From IMG/VR virus record IMGVR_UViG_3300030118_003134, positions 1 to 24,591 of that record: a stretch of DNA of 24,591 nt. The stretch is one strand, 5' to 3'. Below are positions 6,692 through 14,297 of the stretch, piece by piece. Positions within the stretch are counted from its first letter, which is position 1; each line of letters opens with the position of its first letter. This stretch comes from a virus. A program made the translations under genes and the position numbers. The notes under the pieces were generated by a model. That model had not been told where the DNA came from, did not search any database, and saw nothing but the letters and a program-made list of their open reading frames with translations.

Positions 6692-7129
6692 ATGAAAGAA
6701 ACAGGTACAATCACAAAAATAAATCAAACAGGACAATATCCTACAAAAGATAGGGAAACAAATAAACCTATCATTATGAAAATATATACAATAGATTTTA
6801 AGCACATACAAAATACAACATATTATAATCCTCACGAATTGAAAGTAAAAGAAGGAGATTACGTAGAATTTGAATATAATAAAGCTGATGCAAAAGTTTC
6901 AGCAATAAAAAAAATTGTACAACCTATGCACGGAAACTACAAACCACAAACAACTACAAACAAAGAACCTTACGTTACTGCTGACCAACAAAGACAAAAT
7001 GAAATCAATTTTGGTAATAGATTAAATGTAGTTGCAACATTATATTCTGGTCAGGGCGATAAAATTTCCCTTGACGAATTATATGAAAAAGCAGTATATT
7101 TATTTAACAAACAAAAACCTTTCAATTAA
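6692..7129 (+). CDS. Hypothetical protein, possible OB-fold, next to SSB
   Basis: This 145-residue protein is preceded by AAAACA. Residues 1-75 are beta-rich (ETGTITKINQTG; KIYTIDFKHI; VKEGDYVEFEYNKADAKVSA), a pattern compatible with an OB-fold. The middle is a low-complexity linker rich in Thr, Asn and Gln, and the end is helical (ISLDELYEKAVYLFNK). It lies one base before a gene for a DUF3127 SSB-like protein, so a DNA-binding or replication accessory role is reasonable. I do not recognise the family. Confidence 0.6.
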   Translation: MKETGTITKINQTGQYPTKDRETNKPIIMKIYTIDFKHIQNTTYYNPHELKVKEGDYVEFEYNKADAKVSAIKKIVQPMHGNYKPQTTTNKEPYVTADQQRQNEINFGNRLNVVATLYSGQGDKISLDELYEKAVYLFNKQKPFN

Positions 7130-7130
7130 T

Positions 7131-7466
7131 ATGGAACTAATAGGAATTATAAAAGAAATAGAAGAAACAAAAAAATTTGGTAGTAATGATTTCAAGGTCA
7201 GAAATATACTGCTTGAAACAAAAGAGAAATATCCACAAAAAATACAAATAGCTTTTCAACAAAAAAACTGTGAATTACTAAATGATTTTTCTGTAGGAGA
7301 TGAAGCAAAAGTAAACATTAATATAAGAGGCAGGGAGTGGACTAATAAAGAAGGTGTTACCAAATATATCAATACAATAGTGGGATGGAGAATACAGCAC
7401 GACCAAGTTGTTACTTTACAAGATCAACAACCTGATAGAGTAGAACCTGACCCATTACCTTTCTAA
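7131..7466 (+). CDS. Single-stranded-DNA-binding-like protein, DUF3127 family
   Basis: The ATG at 7131, one base after the previous stop, gives 111 residues; an open frame back to 7032 lies inside the previous gene and is not used. The order MELIGIIKEIEETKKFG, RNILLETKEKYPQKIQIAF, GDEAKVNINIRGREW, INTIVGWRI is that of the Bacteroidota DUF3127 family, thought to be an OB-fold. The protein ends DRVEPDPLPF, like the acidic tip ending in PF by which bacterial SSBs recruit partners. It most likely coats phage single-stranded DNA during replication and recombination. Confidence 0.8.
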   Translation: MELIGIIKEIEETKKFGSNDFKVRNILLETKEKYPQKIQIAFQQKNCELLNDFSVGDEAKVNINIRGREWTNKEGVTKYINTIVGWRIQHDQVVTLQDQQPDRVEPDPLPF

Positions 7467-7669
7467 TGCCTAAAACACCAGAGTATTATAATGGAAAGAA
7501 TGGTTATACAGCTCGTGAAGTTGTAGAAAACTTTGACCTAAATTATAATCTTGGAACTGCTTGTACTTATATACTTAGAGCATATAGAAAACACAAAACA
7601 CCTAATAGATGTTTAGAGAAAGCAATACATCATTTACAATTTGAATTAGATAAATTACAGAAAGAATAA
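7466..7669 (+). CDS. DUF3310-like small protein
   Basis: A protein of 67 residues whose start codon shares a base with the previous stop. The pattern EYYNGKNGYTAREVVENFDL, then NLGTACTYILRAYRKHK and CLEKAIHHLQFELDKL, matches the phage DUF3310 layout (a Tyr-rich start, L.Y..G....YI.R...K, KA..HL...L). DUF3310 proteins are common in phage replication regions; their role is not settled. It lies between the SSB-like gene and the ATPase, joined to both by single-base overlaps. Confidence 0.7.
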   Translation: MPKTPEYYNGKNGYTAREVVENFDLNYNLGTACTYILRAYRKHKTPNRCLEKAIHHLQFELDKLQKE

Positions 7670-8580
7670 TGCTAATAAACTTTGGAGACGAATTAGATAA
7701 GGTAGATAAAATAAGACAAGGCCTACTTAAAGAAGCTCCAAAGTTAGGGATAGATGAGATAGACAATGTAATTAGATTCAAAAGAAATGTAACTTGCTTT
7801 GCAGGACACGCAAACGTAGGTAAAACATCTATTATACTTTATTTTATGTTACTCTTTGCTATGAAACATAAAACTAAGTTCTTGGTATTTAGTTCCGAAA
7901 ATGAACCTTATGGCCTTATCAGAAAACTTTTAGAGTTCAAATCTTACAAACCTATCAACAAAATTTCATCGGAAGAATTAGAAAAAGATTCAGAATTTAT
8001 ATTTAATCATTTTAAATTTATTGACTGCGAAAAGAACTATGATTACTTAGATTTATTATCTTTATGTGAAGTTGTATATCCTCAATATAAGTTTGACTGC
8101 TTAATTGTTGATCCGATAAACAGCTTGAGAAAAAATAAAGGTATGATGAAATATAGTAATGCTTACGAGTATCTATATGAATGTATGACAGATTTTAGAA
8201 TATTTGTCAAACAATACAATGTAGGTCTATGGTTAATTATGCACTCAGTTACTGAAGCATTTAGAAAACGTTATGCAACAAATCACGAGTTTGCTGGACA
8301 TCCCTTACCTCTTGCTATGAGTGATGTAGAAGGAGGTAATGTTTTTGGAAACAGAACAGATGACTTTTATACAATACACAGACTTACACAGCACGAATCA
8401 AGATGGATATATACAGAGCTGCACTCAAAAAAAATTAAAGATCACGATACAGGAACAAAACCAACACCTTTCGATTCTCCCTTATTACTACAAAGTATAC
8501 CCAACAATGTAGGTTATAAGTTAGGAGACAAAGACATAATAAATAAATCAATAATAGAACAACTTAATTTTCCATTTTGA
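7669..8580 (+). CDS. RecA/DnaB-type ATPase, probable replicative helicase
   Basis: This protein has 303 residues. Walker A is GHANVGKT (46-53) and Walker B is FDCLIVDP with Asp148. SSENEP at 75-80 carries the Glu typical of DnaB-like helicases, and WLIMHS (188-193) has a sensor His. This is the single RecA-like core without a DnaB N-terminal domain, as in AAA_25/RepA-type phage ATPases. It likely unwinds DNA at the fork or loads the host helicase; a recombinase is the alternative. The C-terminus ends LNFPF, similar to the tip of the SSB-like protein. It overlaps the sigma-like gene by four bases. Confidence 0.82.
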   Translation: MLINFGDELDKVDKIRQGLLKEAPKLGIDEIDNVIRFKRNVTCFAGHANVGKTSIILYFMLLFAMKHKTKFLVFSSENEPYGLIRKLLEFKSYKPINKISSEELEKDSEFIFNHFKFIDCEKNYDYLDLLSLCEVVYPQYKFDCLIVDPINSLRKNKGMMKYSNAYEYLYECMTDFRIFVKQYNVGLWLIMHSVTEAFRKRYATNHEFAGHPLPLAMSDVEGGNVFGNRTDDFYTIHRLTQHESRWIYTELHSKKIKDHDTGTKPTPFDSPLLLQSIPNNVGYKLGDKDIINKSIIEQLNFPF

Positions 8581-9056
8581 AAACACCTGTAGAAAAGGCA
8601 TACGATAGACACGAGAAATGGTTAGAAATAACTAAATCTTTCGGTGGCCTTAAAGATACAGAGGTAGAAGATATAGTACAAGAAATGTATGTTTTATTGA
8701 TTCGTAATACACAAAAAGGTATAGATTTTAGTTATGGTAATGATATAAATTATTATTACTGTTTTAGAATCCTTAGAGGTCTTTATGTCGATTTGATTAG
8801 AAAGAAAATGAAATACACGCTTGTTGAACTTAATGGCCTTGAAATTACTCAACAAGATTCTTGTAACTATGTTGAGGTATATGAAAAAATACAAAATGCA
8901 CTTAAACAAATATATTGGTATGACAGAAAGGTATATGAGATAGTCGATGAGCAAGGGGTAAGTATAAGTGAGCTGTCAAGAAAAACAGATATATCTTACT
9001 ATTCACTTTACAATACATTCAACAAAGTTAAATTAAAACTCAAACAATTATTATGA
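8577..9056 (+). CDS. Sigma-70-like transcription factor (ECF type)
   Basis: This protein has 159 residues, typical of an ECF sigma factor with regions 2 and 4 only. Region 2 is at ~28-80: DTEVEDIVQEMYVLLIRN, then CFRILRGLYVDLIRKKM. Region 4 is at ~116-157: RKVYEIVDEQGVSISELSRK, then a recognition helix ISYYSLYNTFNKVKLKLK. The start is TTG, in a TTGA overlap with the ATPase stop, because no ATG occurs in frame before residue ~37. It should bind host core RNA polymerase and send it to phage promoters. The repeated AAAAT-N13-CGATATAT element before the late genes is the obvious candidate target, which is inference. Confidence 0.82.
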   Translation: MKTPVEKAYDRHEKWLEITKSFGGLKDTEVEDIVQEMYVLLIRNTQKGIDFSYGNDINYYYCFRILRGLYVDLIRKKMKYTLVELNGLEITQQDSCNYVEVYEKIQNALKQIYWYDRKVYEIVDEQGVSISELSRKTDISYYSLYNTFNKVKLKLKQLL

Positions 9057-9229
9057 GATTAGGAGACAAATTAGAATATATAATAAACATCATTACATTT
9101 GGCAAAGGTAAAGCAATAGCTACTTGGATAGCAAATAAATTAGGGTATGATGACTGTGGATGTGATGAGAGAAAAGAATACTTAAACAACATATCAAGAA
9201 ATGGCGACAAAATGGAAGAAACTAAATAA
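9053..9229 (+). CDS. 58-residue protein with DCGCD motif
   Basis: It starts in an ATGA overlap with the sigma-like gene. MRLGDKLEYIINIITFGKGK is followed by ATWIANKLGYDDCGCDERKE and LNNIS. The middle may be an amphipathic or membrane-associated helix. The DCGCDxRxxxLN end is, from memory, shared with many small phage proteins of unknown role and could bind a metal through its paired Cys. It overlaps the next gene by 29 bases in another frame. Confidence 0.68.
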   Translation: MRLGDKLEYIINIITFGKGKAIATWIANKLGYDDCGCDERKEYLNNISRNGDKMEETK

Positions 9230-9434
9230 AAAAGAATACGACAGATGGACTGTATTCAAGTCTGTAAATAGTAGCAGTATTAACAAAGAGGAACAAGTAT
9301 TAATAGCAAAAATACATTCTAAGTATTTCGTACACGATTATTATATACCTTGCTCTTGTACACCTCGACAATGGAATCAATGGATTAGTGATATAAATAC
9401 TATTTACGACAATGGGTATAGAAACGATAAATAA
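9201..9434 (+). CDS. Hypothetical 77-residue protein with PCSC motif
   Basis: The product has a basic start (MATKWKKLNKKEYDRW) and a core YYIPCSCTPRQWNQWISDIN. The CSC pair and the tryptophans suggest a small folded domain, perhaps metal-binding. It overlaps its neighbours on both sides (29 and 23 bases). It sits directly before a PD-(D/E)XK nuclease gene and may work with it. No family name is known to me. Confidence 0.62.
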   Translation: MATKWKKLNKKEYDRWTVFKSVNSSSINKEEQVLIAKIHSKYFVHDYYIPCSCTPRQWNQWISDINTIYDNGYRNDK

Positions 9435-9825
9435 GTTTGAAAAAACTGTAGTATCATTCCTCAATGAGTTTGAAGGATGGGATTTGAAATGGAGTGAAGG
9501 AAAGTACGAACATTATGACGCATCTGGTCTTACGCCAAAAGGCCACAAATGCGTAATGGAAATGAAATTTAGAAACAAATACTACAAAGACAAACTACTT
9601 GAAAAGTATAAGTATGATAAACTTATGGAAATGGATTCTGAAATCGTGAAACTTTATTTTGTTAGCGATCCAAAGGGAACATACTTGTATTGGATAAACT
9701 ATTTAGAAATGCCAAAAGTAAAAGAATTGTATTGTCCTGATACGACCTTATGGACAAAAAAGAAGTTGTTAAAAAAAGTGTATTTACTTACAGAAGATAT
9801 GGCAAGTATTGTACATAAATCATAG
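9412..9825 (+). CDS. PD-(D/E)XK nuclease-like protein
   Basis: A protein of 137 residues. The catalytic pattern is visible: Asp36 in HYDASGLTPKG, then Glu50-x-Lys52 in VMEMKFRNKYY, and a following helix LLEKYKYDKLMEMD, as in PD-(D/E)XK nucleases. The next strands (VKLYFVSDPKGTYLYWI) complete the fold. It is a single small domain, like the resolvase- or VRR-type nucleases of phages, and may process recombination intermediates or degrade host DNA. It overlaps the preceding gene by 23 bases and is followed by a short noncoding gap. Confidence 0.68.
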   Translation: MGIETINKFEKTVVSFLNEFEGWDLKWSEGKYEHYDASGLTPKGHKCVMEMKFRNKYYKDKLLEKYKYDKLMEMDSEIVKLYFVSDPKGTYLYWINYLEMPKVKELYCPDTTLWTKKKLLKKVYLLTEDMASIVHKS

Positions 9826-9837
9826 TTATATTCAAAT

Positions 9838-9860
9838 GTGAATTATTTTCACTATATTGC
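9838..9860 (+). promoter_or_regulatory. Inverted repeat and -7-like box before 9865
   Basis: GTGAA (9838-9842) and TTCAC (9848-9852) form an inverted repeat around TTATT, immediately followed by TATATTGC (9853-9860), which resembles TAnnTTTG and ends four bases before the ATG at 9865. It could be an operator and promoter for an internal early transcript. There is no T tract after the repeat, so it is not a terminator. Confidence 0.4.
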
Positions 9861-9864
9861 AAGA

Positions 9865-10005
9865 ATGAAAAAACAAAGACAATATCGAAGCAATCAAGGT
9901 AGAAACCCAAAGAAAGAAGAAGTTACCTACCAAACCTTAAAGTTTGCATTAATACTATTTACAATATCTATTGGTAGCTATGTAATTTTAAAACTATGGA
10001 TATAA
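9865..10005 (+). CDS. 46-residue single-pass membrane protein
   Basis: The product has a basic N-terminus (MKKQRQYRSNQGRNPKKEE) and one membrane helix at about residues 25-45 (LKFALILFTISIGSYVILKL). Positive-inside topology puts the basic part in the cytoplasm. It follows a possible promoter and inverted repeat, and overlaps the next gene by 10 bases. Such small early membrane proteins can act in exclusion or host takeover, but no homolog is known to me. Confidence 0.58.
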   Translation: MKKQRQYRSNQGRNPKKEEVTYQTLKFALILFTISIGSYVILKLWI

Positions 10006-10247
10006 AAGAAAAACAAAAGTTTGAATTAGCTTTCAACTATATTGGTAATGCTATGACAAAAGCATTTGAATCAGCAGAACCACAAAGAAAAAAAGAAATA
10101 GGAAACTTTATAAAATGTTTGAATGTAATGTATATGTACACAAACAAACTAGAATCAAATATAATAATCAAAAAACAAGAGAATGATACAACTTTTAGAC
10201 GGAAACGAATACAACAAGAAAGACTTGTTAGAAAAAATGGTGGATGA
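9996..10247 (+). CDS. Hypothetical 83-residue helical protein
   Basis: It begins inside the previous gene. The product is helical (KQKFELAFNYIGNAMTKAFE) with a basic C-terminus (TTFRRKRIQQERLVRKNGG). No family is recognised. Its last 65 bases overlap the start of the exonuclease gene in another frame, so the basic tail is coded by the same DNA as the exonuclease N-terminus. Confidence 0.55.
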   Translation: MDIKEKQKFELAFNYIGNAMTKAFESAEPQRKKEIGNFIKCLNVMYMYTNKLESNIIIKKQENDTTFRRKRIQQERLVRKNGG

Positions 10248-10956
10248 TAATTTTTATTATGGAGAACTAAACAAACTTGCTCTAAGTAGCTCAACTATAA
10301 AACTTTTAATGGATAGTCCTAAAACATATAAATATATATTAGAATACGGAAATCCTGAATCACAACCTTTGAGAGATGGAAAACTTGTTCATTTAAGTAT
10401 ATTAGAGCCACATAAATTCCAAGAATTAATATTCGTAAATGTATCTTCCAAAAATACAAAAGCATATAAAGAAGCTAGAACAAAATACGGAGAAGTATAT
10501 ACAAGAGCTGAGAAAGAATATGCTGAAAGAATTACTGATCATTTTTTAAGAAACGAGTATGCTCTAAAATGTATAACAAACTGTGAATTTGAGATTCCAA
10601 ATATAGGAATGATAGGTGGCTACCCTTTTAGATGTAAAGCAGATATAGTTTCTGAAAAAGGTATCATTGATATAAAAACAACAGCTAGTAAAATTAAAAA
10701 TTGGGAATATGATATAGATAAATATTCTTATGATGTTCAATTATATATATACTGTTCTATTTTTAATATTCCACCATCAGCATTTAAGTTTCTAGTTATA
10801 AATAAAAATAATTTAGATATAGGATATAGAGATGGCAACCAAAGAATTTTTGACAATGGAAAACAAAAAACTTATTTAGCATTAAAAGAATTTGAAAAAT
10901 ATTTTATAAATGGAGAAGATTTAGACAATAGAATAATAAAAATAGGAAAAGACTAA
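10183..10956 (+). CDS. RecE/exonuclease VIII-like PD-(D/E)XK exonuclease
   Basis: This protein has 257 residues. It matches the C-terminal nuclease domain of RecE (DUF3799/PDDEXK_1): ALSSSTIKLLMDSPKTYKY near the start, His70 in DGKLVHLSILEP, Asp154 in FRCKADIV, Asp163-x-Lys165 in IIDIKTT, and QLYIYCSIF, with Gln186 and Tyr190. It would resect double-stranded ends for recombination. An annealing partner was not identified; the SSB-like protein may serve. I keep the ATG at 10183 because the first 19 residues look like part of the domain; ATG 10240 is the alternative. Confidence 0.82.
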   Translation: MIQLLDGNEYNKKDLLEKMVDDNFYYGELNKLALSSSTIKLLMDSPKTYKYILEYGNPESQPLRDGKLVHLSILEPHKFQELIFVNVSSKNTKAYKEARTKYGEVYTRAEKEYAERITDHFLRNEYALKCITNCEFEIPNIGMIGGYPFRCKADIVSEKGIIDIKTTASKIKNWEYDIDKYSYDVQLYIYCSIFNIPPSAFKFLVINKNNLDIGYRDGNQRIFDNGKQKTYLALKEFEKYFINGEDLDNRIIKIGKD

Positions 10957-10971
10957 TTTTAATAAAACAAT

Positions 10972-11718
10972 ATGAAAACAAAAATACTCAACAAAGGAAC
11001 ATACACACCTGATTTTAAAATTAAAAATTTAAAAAAAGCAAAAGTAAATAGAGATTTATTTCTCAAACATTCAGAAAACTTTGATCAGAAATTAAATAAA
11101 TATGGATGGCTTTTGCCAATAACAATTTCAGCAAGTGGATTAATTTTAGAAGGTCAGCATAGAGTTGAATCTGCAAAAAGAATGAAACAAAAAACTATTC
11201 CTGCATACATAGTTAATTGGTTAAATGATAAAAACGAATTAGAAGTTTTAAATACAATAATAAGTTTAAATAATTCTAATAGAGGTTGGAATACAATAAA
11301 CTATTTAAAATCATTTAAGGAACATAATAAAGATTATAAGTTAGTTTATGAAGCTATAATTAAAAATAAAGATACAATAACAGCAGGTAATATGATACAT
11401 ATATATTTTGGAAAGACTGTAAATGTTTTTAAACAAGGCCAAAGTAAAATATTAAATTTAGAATTTGCAAAATATTTGTGTAAACATATATCTAATTTGG
11501 TAACTAAATATGGTAAAAGAAAAATACAAGCATACCAGATAAGAGAAATGATTATAGTAGGAAATGTGAAAGCAAAAGGGAATATTCAAATTATGGATTA
11601 TTTGTTTAGAGAATATGATAAAATGGCTCAAGGAAATCACCCTGCATTAACATCTATAGCAGAATTTAGACCTTACATAGAAAGAGAATTAAATTCTTAT
11701 TTATCGCTTACAAAATGA
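10972..11718 (+). CDS. ParB-like nuclease-domain protein
   Basis: This protein has 248 residues and an AATAAAACAAT context before the ATG. Residues ~22-82 carry the ParB N-terminal fold: NRDLFLKHSENFDQKLNKYG, WLLPITISASGLILEGQHR (GQHR at 61-64, the ParB nucleotide-binding box), and IPAYIV. The rest is helical and basic, with no clear HTH. Phage proteins with this domain beside a DNA methyltransferase are common; ParB-like domains can bind CTP or have nuclease activity. It overlaps the methyltransferase gene by four bases (ATGA), so the two probably act together. Confidence 0.75.
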   Translation: MKTKILNKGTYTPDFKIKNLKKAKVNRDLFLKHSENFDQKLNKYGWLLPITISASGLILEGQHRVESAKRMKQKTIPAYIVNWLNDKNELEVLNTIISLNNSNRGWNTINYLKSFKEHNKDYKLVYEAIIKNKDTITAGNMIHIYFGKTVNVFKQGQSKILNLEFAKYLCKHISNLVTKYGKRKIQAYQIREMIIVGNVKAKGNIQIMDYLFREYDKMAQGNHPALTSIAEFRPYIERELNSYLSLTK

Positions 11719-12347
11719 TAAATATTTATAATCAAGACTGTATGGAAGCTATGCAAAAAATGTCAAATAATCAATTTGACTTAGCTATTGTTGATCCTCC
11801 ATATGGAGGTGGACAAAACTACAATTTTAGATATACTGAGAATGAAACAAAAAAAGTTTATGATAATGTAAGGCCAAGTGATTTTTATTTTAAAGAACTT
11901 TTTAGAGTTTCTAAAAATCAAATTGTTTGGGGGGGTAATTATTTTACTAATAATTTGCCAGAAAGTAGAGGATGGATATGTTGGGATAAAAAACAACCTT
12001 TAAATGGTACACAGTTTTCGAACTTTGAATTGGCTTGGACTTCTTTTGATAAAGTTGCAAAAATGGTAGTTTGTGCTAATGCTGGTTTCAATCACGGAGA
12101 CAAACGTATTTACAAAGAAAGTACAATACACCCAACTCAAAAACCAATTAGCTTGTATTATTGGCTGCTTAAAAATTATGCAAAAAAAGGCCAAAAAATA
12201 CTTGATACTCATTTAGGTTCAGGCAGTATAGCTGTAGCCTGTAATCAATTAGGTTACGAACTTACAGGTTATGAAATAGATAAACATTATTTTGAAGAGG
12301 CTAAGAAAAGAATACAAAAACATAAAAGACAATTAAGATTATTATGA
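11715..12347 (+). CDS. DNA methyltransferase, N6-adenine/N4-cytosine type (beta order)
   Basis: A protein of 210 residues. The catalytic motif IV is DPPY (27-30) in DLAIVDPPYGGG, HPTQKP follows at 139-144, and the S-adenosylmethionine site is LDTHLGSGS (163-171). Catalytic motif before cofactor motif is the beta-class order (PF01555), and DPPY favours adenine-N6. No restriction enzyme is seen, so it is probably an orphan enzyme that protects phage DNA or marks replication. The target specificity is unknown. It is coupled by ATGA overlaps to the ParB-like gene before it and the DnaA-like gene after it. Confidence 0.88.
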   Translation: MINIYNQDCMEAMQKMSNNQFDLAIVDPPYGGGQNYNFRYTENETKKVYDNVRPSDFYFKELFRVSKNQIVWGGNYFTNNLPESRGWICWDKKQPLNGTQFSNFELAWTSFDKVAKMVVCANAGFNHGDKRIYKESTIHPTQKPISLYYWLLKNYAKKGQKILDTHLGSGSIAVACNQLGYELTGYEIDKHYFEEAKKRIQKHKRQLRLL

Positions 12348-12760
12348 ATAAACAATTAAGAATAGCAAACAGAATAAACAAAATAGCAAAGGTAGATGTA
12401 TTTGAGAACTCAAGGAAGTCTGATGTAGTAGAAGCAAGATCGCTACTTGTATTCATACTATACAAATATGAAAAGATGAAGTTACAAGAAATAGCAAACT
12501 TCTTTCGCAAATATGGAAAAACTTCAGACCACTCATCAGTATTACACGCACTCAATATGTTTGAGATATACTTAACTACAAATAAAACTTTAGGAAAGTG
12601 GCTGACAATGCTTACAAAGAATATTAAAGATGTAAACAATGAGGCCAAGATAGAATTTATAAAACTTAAAGTAAATTATTTAAGTGATGAAAGCATCAAG
12701 ACAATGGTAGAGCTGGTAGATACAATGGAACAAAAAGAATTTGAAACAATCGAAAATTAA
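12344..12760 (+). CDS. DnaA domain IV-like DNA-binding protein without ATPase
   Basis: A protein of 138 residues. Residues ~24-70 match the DnaA C-terminal HTH (Bac_DnaA_C): RKSDVVEARSLLVFILYKY, KLQEIANFFRKYGKT, then SDHSSVLHAL, which fits the DnaA signature (DH-T/S-VLHA). There is no AAA+ domain. It may bind DnaA boxes as an initiator adaptor or as a competitor of host DnaA, and a perfect box lies at 6221-6229. It is the last gene of the replication block; its final bases overlap the first late-promoter element. Confidence 0.75.
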   Translation: MNKQLRIANRINKIAKVDVFENSRKSDVVEARSLLVFILYKYEKMKLQEIANFFRKYGKTSDHSSVLHALNMFEIYLTTNKTLGKWLTMLTKNIKDVNNEAKIEFIKLKVNYLSDESIKTMVELVDTMEQKEFETIEN

Positions 12761-12778
12761 TTAAATTTTACGATATAT
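12752..12778 (+). promoter_or_regulatory. Phage late promoter candidate A (before terminase)
   Basis: GAAAAT (12752-12757), 13 bases, then CGATATAT (12771-12778). The same pair with the same spacing recurs at 14758, 22038 and 23861. Here the ATG lies 45 bases on, so the message would have a leader of about 40 bases. That leader contains a run of ATTA repeats (about 12792-12806). Confidence 0.65.
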
Positions 12779-12823
12779 AGATATAAACAGAATTAATTAA
12801 TTAATGTTTTATTAATTTTTACT

Positions 12824-13078
12824 ATGGACGGAAGAAAAAATAATGGAGGCCATTCTACAAAAGGACGAGCAGGTAGAAAACCTAAAACACAAGAAAAAGA
12901 ACTCATAGAAAAACTTGATAACATAATCAACAATGAAGAGGTAATAAAAAAACTAAAACATTTAATTGATAAAGGAGATATGAGAGCTTTAAATTTATAT
13001 ATGGGTTATAGGTACGGCAAACCAAGAGAGACTAAGGACATTAGTATAAACGAGGATATGCCGTTATTTATAGACTGA
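12824..13078 (+). CDS. Probable terminase small subunit
   Basis: A protein of 84 residues ending one base into the large-subunit gene (TGATG overlap). It has a basic, Gly-rich start (MDGRKNNGGHSTKGRAGRKP) and a helical middle (EKELIEKLDNIINNEEVIKK), then ALNLYMGYRYGKPRETKD. Short proteins of this form precede the large terminase gene in many Bacteroidota phages; it would recognise the packaging site and hand DNA to the motor. It is assigned mainly by position and general form, as no classical HTH is evident. Confidence 0.68.
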   Translation: MDGRKNNGGHSTKGRAGRKPKTQEKELIEKLDNIINNEEVIKKLKHLIDKGDMRALNLYMGYRYGKPRETKDISINEDMPLFID

Positions 13079-14244
13079 TGTTTACCAAAACTACGGCACT
13101 CGACAAACTTAGAGGCCTTGATAAAAGACTACGAATAATTAGAGGAGGCTCGTCAGCAGGAAAGACTATTGCAATACTTATGATCTTGATAGATTATGGT
13201 ATGCGTTATCCATTCAAAGAAATAAGCGTTGTTGCAGAATCAGTGCCACACTTGCGTAGAGGAGCTTTAAAAGACTTTCTCAATATACTTAAGGTATTGA
13301 ATAGGTATGATGAAAGAAAGTTCAATAGAAGTATCTTAAAATACGAATTTAGTAATGGTAGCTACATAGAGTTCTTTAGCACAGACCAACCAGACAAACT
13401 GAGAGGTGCAAGAAGAACAGACTTATTTATCAATGAGTGTAATAATATTAGCTTTGAGGCCTACCAACAATTAGCTGTAAGAACATCAGGTAATATATGG
13501 CTTGACTACAATCCAACTAATTTGTTTTGGGTAGATAAAGAATTGATAGGACAAGAAGATACAAACTTTGTAACACTTACTTACAAAGACAATGATAGTT
13601 TACCAAAGTCAATAGTAAAAGAAATAGAGAAAGCAAGAGTGAAAGCTAAAACATCTACATATTGGGCTAATTGGTGGAAAGTATATGGACTTGGAGAGAT
13701 AGGTAGTTTAGAGGGTGCTTGTATTCCTGACTGGAAGTCAATAGATAAATTACCAGATGATGCAAGGCTTCTTTGTGCAGGTCTTGACTTTGGATATTCT
13801 GTTGATCCTACAACCTACATAAGATTATACAAATGGAACAATGCTTATATATTTGATGAGCTGCTGTATAGAAAAGGTATGTTAAATAGAGACATAAGTA
13901 ATTTTATAACTGACAGTAGAGCATTAGAACATATTTACGCAGATAGTGCAGAGCCCAAATCAATACAAGAGATTAGAAGTTACGGCCATAGAATATTCCC
14001 TGTAACAAAAGGAAGAGATTCTGTAATCTATGGTATAAACCTTATAAACCAGAATGAAGTGTATGTAACATCAAGATCGAAGAATCTAATTAGAGAACTA
14101 CAAGGCTATGTATGGGATAAAGATAAAGAAGGAAACAATATACAGAAACCTACAGGCCTACATCCTGACTGCATTGATGCAGCTCGATATGCACTTATGA
14201 TGCAATTAGAAAGGCCAAACAAAGGTAAATATGTTATAAGATAA
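13078..14244 (+). CDS. terL: Terminase large subunit
   Basis: A protein of 388 residues, near the usual ~400 for the PBSX/Terminase_3 group. Walker A is GGSSAGKT (23-30), Walker B ends in Glu120 (DLFINECN), and WLDYNPTN is typical of this group. The RNase H-like nuclease has Asp237 (GLDFGYSVDPT), Asp289 (YADSAEP) and Asp367 (DCIDAARYAL). It cuts the concatemer and drives DNA into the prohead. It shares one base with the small-subunit gene. A portal gene would normally follow, but here a two-gene cassette and then tail genes do. Confidence 0.93.
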   Translation: MFTKTTALDKLRGLDKRLRIIRGGSSAGKTIAILMILIDYGMRYPFKEISVVAESVPHLRRGALKDFLNILKVLNRYDERKFNRSILKYEFSNGSYIEFFSTDQPDKLRGARRTDLFINECNNISFEAYQQLAVRTSGNIWLDYNPTNLFWVDKELIGQEDTNFVTLTYKDNDSLPKSIVKEIEKARVKAKTSTYWANWWKVYGLGEIGSLEGACIPDWKSIDKLPDDARLLCAGLDFGYSVDPTTYIRLYKWNNAYIFDELLYRKGMLNRDISNFITDSRALEHIYADSAEPKSIQEIRSYGHRIFPVTKGRDSVIYGINLINQNEVYVTSRSKNLIRELQGYVWDKDKEGNNIQKPTGLHPDCIDAARYALMMQLERPNKGKYVIR

Positions 14245-14297
14245 CAGAGGTAGATAAAATATTTATTAAAAAATGTTAATTATATTCAAAAAAGTAT

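Noticed and set aside
7032-7130. Extension of the SSB-like gene into the previous gene
   Set aside because: Overlap of about 100 bases with a real gene; the DUF3127 pattern begins at MELIG (7131).
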